A stretch of DNA of 6,877 bases from positions 1 through 6,877 of the forward strand of contig DAOVBJ010000046.1 in NCBI GenBank assembly GCA_030670615.1, given 5' to 3'. Origin of the DNA: Candidatus Bathyarchaeota archaeon. GTDB taxonomy: Archaea > Thermoproteota > Bathyarchaeia > RBG-16-48-13 > GCA-020355125. Position numbers and translations under genes: made by a program. Shown piece after piece: positions 5,473 to 6,877 of this stretch; the stretch's first letter is position 1; every line of letters begins with the position of its first letter. The notes under the pieces were generated by a model. The model saw nothing but the letters and a program-made list of their open reading frames with translations, did no database searches and was not told where the DNA came from.

Positions 5473-6453
5473 ATGCTCACACCAAAGCACTGTGCGGAGG
5501 TCAGCGTGATCAACGCTGGAAAAGGGTTCTCGCCAGAGAAAAATATGGAAAAACTGATGGGCAAACCAACATACTACCTGACTAGATACGTTATTTTGAG
5601 GGAGAGAGACGATAAATTAAGATCTGGAGAAAGGGCCTCCATCATTGAGGTGAGGACTGAGGGAGAAAATCTTCTGAAGACAATCGTCGGAGGGAAGGTG
5701 TTAGCCCACCCAGATAAATGCGTGAGCATAGCGGATCCAGCCATCGACGAGTTCACATTAAACCAAGTAGTGTTGAGAGCCGTTTCAGCGAGGATACATG
5801 ATGAGGCGGAAGCAGTCATACTATCGGGCAGAAACGAAAACGTAACTTTTGTCTTCCTGGGCGAACAAGACATGAAGGTACCCCTGAAGATAATGCTGGT
5901 TGACACCATCCCACCTAGACCGAGCAGGCTGGAGGCTTTAACCACGGCAGCTAGGGCTTCGGGGCAGATAAGTGAACACATAAAAATAGAGAGCTTAAAC
6001 GTAGACGCCTCTGAGTTGGTAGAGGAGGTCTACAGGGAAGGTAGGCTGGTCTTCACGCCATGCCCCATAGGAGAACCATTAAGCCCTCACCAATCGATCA
6101 CAAGCTTCGCGGACATCGTCGAGAGAGCGGAGAGCGGCAAACCAACACTGAGTATAGACCTTATCGGATGCTCACTATCCCAGGCGACCCTTAATAGGCT
6201 AAAGGAAACCATGGGATTGAACCTAGAGGTGACCCTAAAAGATATTTGCCCACTACACGCGGCCAGAAAAGTCGCGCCAAGAGTGGATGCGCAGGGCTTC
6301 ATCGTGAGGTGCTGCAAGAGTGTGGAGAGTACTAGGACTATCCACATCCGCGGTAAGCCCGTGATGGTTCTCCCTTGGGCTCCCTCACTCGGAGACCTCG
6401 TGAAGGCTTTTGATGACCTGGTTACGCTGGTCGCAAGCTTGGATGTGGTATAA
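5473..6453 (+). CDS. Uncharacterised 326-residue protein in radical SAM/lipoate-ligase operon
   Basis: A soluble protein that I cannot place in a known family with confidence. Two parts can be seen. Residues ~30-190 look alpha/beta: YYLTRYVILRERDD (34-47), ASIIEVRTEG, VFLGEQDMKVPLKIMLVDTI (127-146) and PPRPSRLEAL. Residues ~190-326 contain the Cys-rich part: TPCPIGEPLSPH (195-206, C197), LSIDLIGCSL (226-235, C233), DICPLHAARKVAPR (257-270, C259) and VRCCKSV (278-284, C280 and C281). These five Cys are widely spaced, unlike a classic ferredoxin, but could gather around one metal or carry a persulfide. The start is uncertain: ATG 5473 follows the upstream stop by 7 bases but has no good ribosome binding site; ATG 5545 (M25) or 5557 (M29), just before the well-structured KPTYYLTRY segment, are alternatives. 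It sits between the radical SAM gene and the lipoate-ligase-family gene, touching both, so a role in the same pathway is likely. Confidence 0.85.
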   Translation: MLTPKHCAEVSVINAGKGFSPEKNMEKLMGKPTYYLTRYVILRERDDKLRSGERASIIEVRTEGENLLKTIVGGKVLAHPDKCVSIADPAIDEFTLNQVVLRAVSARIHDEAEAVILSGRNENVTFVFLGEQDMKVPLKIMLVDTIPPRPSRLEALTTAARASGQISEHIKIESLNVDASELVEEVYREGRLVFTPCPIGEPLSPHQSITSFADIVERAESGKPTLSIDLIGCSLSQATLNRLKETMGLNLEVTLKDICPLHAARKVAPRVDAQGFIVRCCKSVESTRTIHIRGKPVMVLPWAPSLGDLVKAFDDLVTLVASLDVV

Positions 6454-6877
6454 GGCTGGTTCGTGTTTGGCGTCTCATAGACAGCGGCTTAGTAGATGGA
6501 CCCACAAGCCAAGCCATAGATGAGGCCATTCGAGAGGCGAGATTGGGGGGGATGATCCCCAATACACTCCACCTATACAGGAGAAAGCTGCCCACGATCT
6601 CGATAGGAAGATACCAAAGCATTGAGGACGTCGTGGACTTGGAGTACTGCAGAGAGCACGGAATAGACATAGTTCGCAGAACGAGTGGGGGAGGGACAAT
6701 ATACACGGATTCAAACTGCTTGGAATACGCTGTAGTAGTCGACCAAGGATACCCTGAAATACCGATGGACCTCGAAGGATCCTTCAAGGTCATATGCACT
6801 GGAATAATCACAGCGCTTAAGAAGCTTGGTATAGATGCCTCCTATAAGCCGGTAAACGACGTACAGGTTAGAGGGAG
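6450..6877 (+). CDS. Lipoate-protein ligase family protein (LplA/BPL/LipB fold), 5' part, non-canonical start
   Basis: About 142 codons are present and the gene runs off the window. The protein matches the LplA-like branch of the biotin/lipoate ligase and transferase fold: WRLIDSG near the start, then DGPTSQAIDEAI, LHLYRRKLPTISIGRYQ, the hallmark glycine loop R-R-T-S-G-G-G-T-I-Y (about 6672-6702), LEYAVVVDQ, and finally KPVNDVQVRG, which corresponds to the 'xNDI.V.GRK' block whose catalytic Lys would be just beyond the edge. Members activate lipoate or octanoate as acyl-AMP, or transfer it, onto lipoyl domains such as GcvH. In this frame, between the stop at 6414-6416 and the conserved WRLIDSG block, there is no ATG, GTG or TTG. 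The best candidate start is ATA 6450, in an ATAA overlap with the upstream stop where ATGA would be expected; CTG 6456 is another. Either an unusual start or a single base change or error. Confidence 0.85.
   Translation, partial: MRLVRVWRLIDSGLVDGPTSQAIDEAIREARLGGMIPNTLHLYRRKLPTISIGRYQSIEDVVDLEYCREHGIDIVRRTSGGGTIYTDSNCLEYAVVVDQGYPEIPMDLEGSFKVICTGIITALKKLGIDASYKPVNDVQVRG

Noticed and set aside
5574..5981. 135-codon minus-strand ORF opposite the 326-residue protein
   Set aside because: Ser/Leu-rich shadow without motifs; the plus-strand gene has operon context and structured sequence.
6422..6811. 129-codon minus-strand ORF opposite the lipoate-ligase-family gene
   Set aside because: The plus strand carries the family's glycine loop and NDI-like block in one frame, so the minus ORF is a shadow.

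Overview
The window looks archaeal. Ribosome binding sites match the archaeal 16S tail (GAGGTGAT before the first gene, GGAGTGA before the ferredoxin gene). AT-rich TATA-like boxes precede several genes, genes are packed with 4-base overlaps, and one enzyme belongs to a coenzyme F420-type flavin oxidoreductase family. A small Arg-rich, DUF5320-like protein and the mix of genes would suit an uncultured anaerobic archaeon of the Bathyarchaeia or a methanogen-related lineage. That placement is inference; there is no rRNA or other marker gene here.

Layout. 36-266: small basic, helical protein of unknown role, followed by a terminator-like hairpin. 267-1011: gene-poor stretch with a probable decayed thioredoxin-like remnant (about 305-590). 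1012-2411: two translationally coupled genes, a two-cluster ferredoxin fused to an uncharacterised domain and a His/Cys-containing partner of unknown function, closed by a good hairpin terminator. 2723-3637: a stand-alone LLM-class (F420-type) oxidoreductase with more AT-rich codons than its neighbours. 3638-4430: a second gene-poor stretch holding two minus-strand relics: a truncated DUF6506-like piece bracketed by an imperfect inverted repeat, and a possibly frameshifted small ORF. 4431-6877 (window edge): a tight three-gene operon of a radical SAM protein with a second C-terminal Cys cluster, a 326-residue protein of unknown family, and the N-terminal part of a lipoate-protein-ligase-family protein.

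The last operon is the most interesting part. A radical SAM enzyme with an extra Cys triplet next to a lipoate/octanoate ligase-family protein suggests a non-LipA route for making or attaching lipoyl groups, with the 326-residue protein as a candidate new component. The ferredoxin and its partner are probably a redox pair of unknown substrate. Both gene-poor stretches contain several copies of the palindrome TAGCTA and coding-like debris, suggesting regions of gene turnover. I saw no tRNA, rRNA, CRISPR array or intact mobile element.
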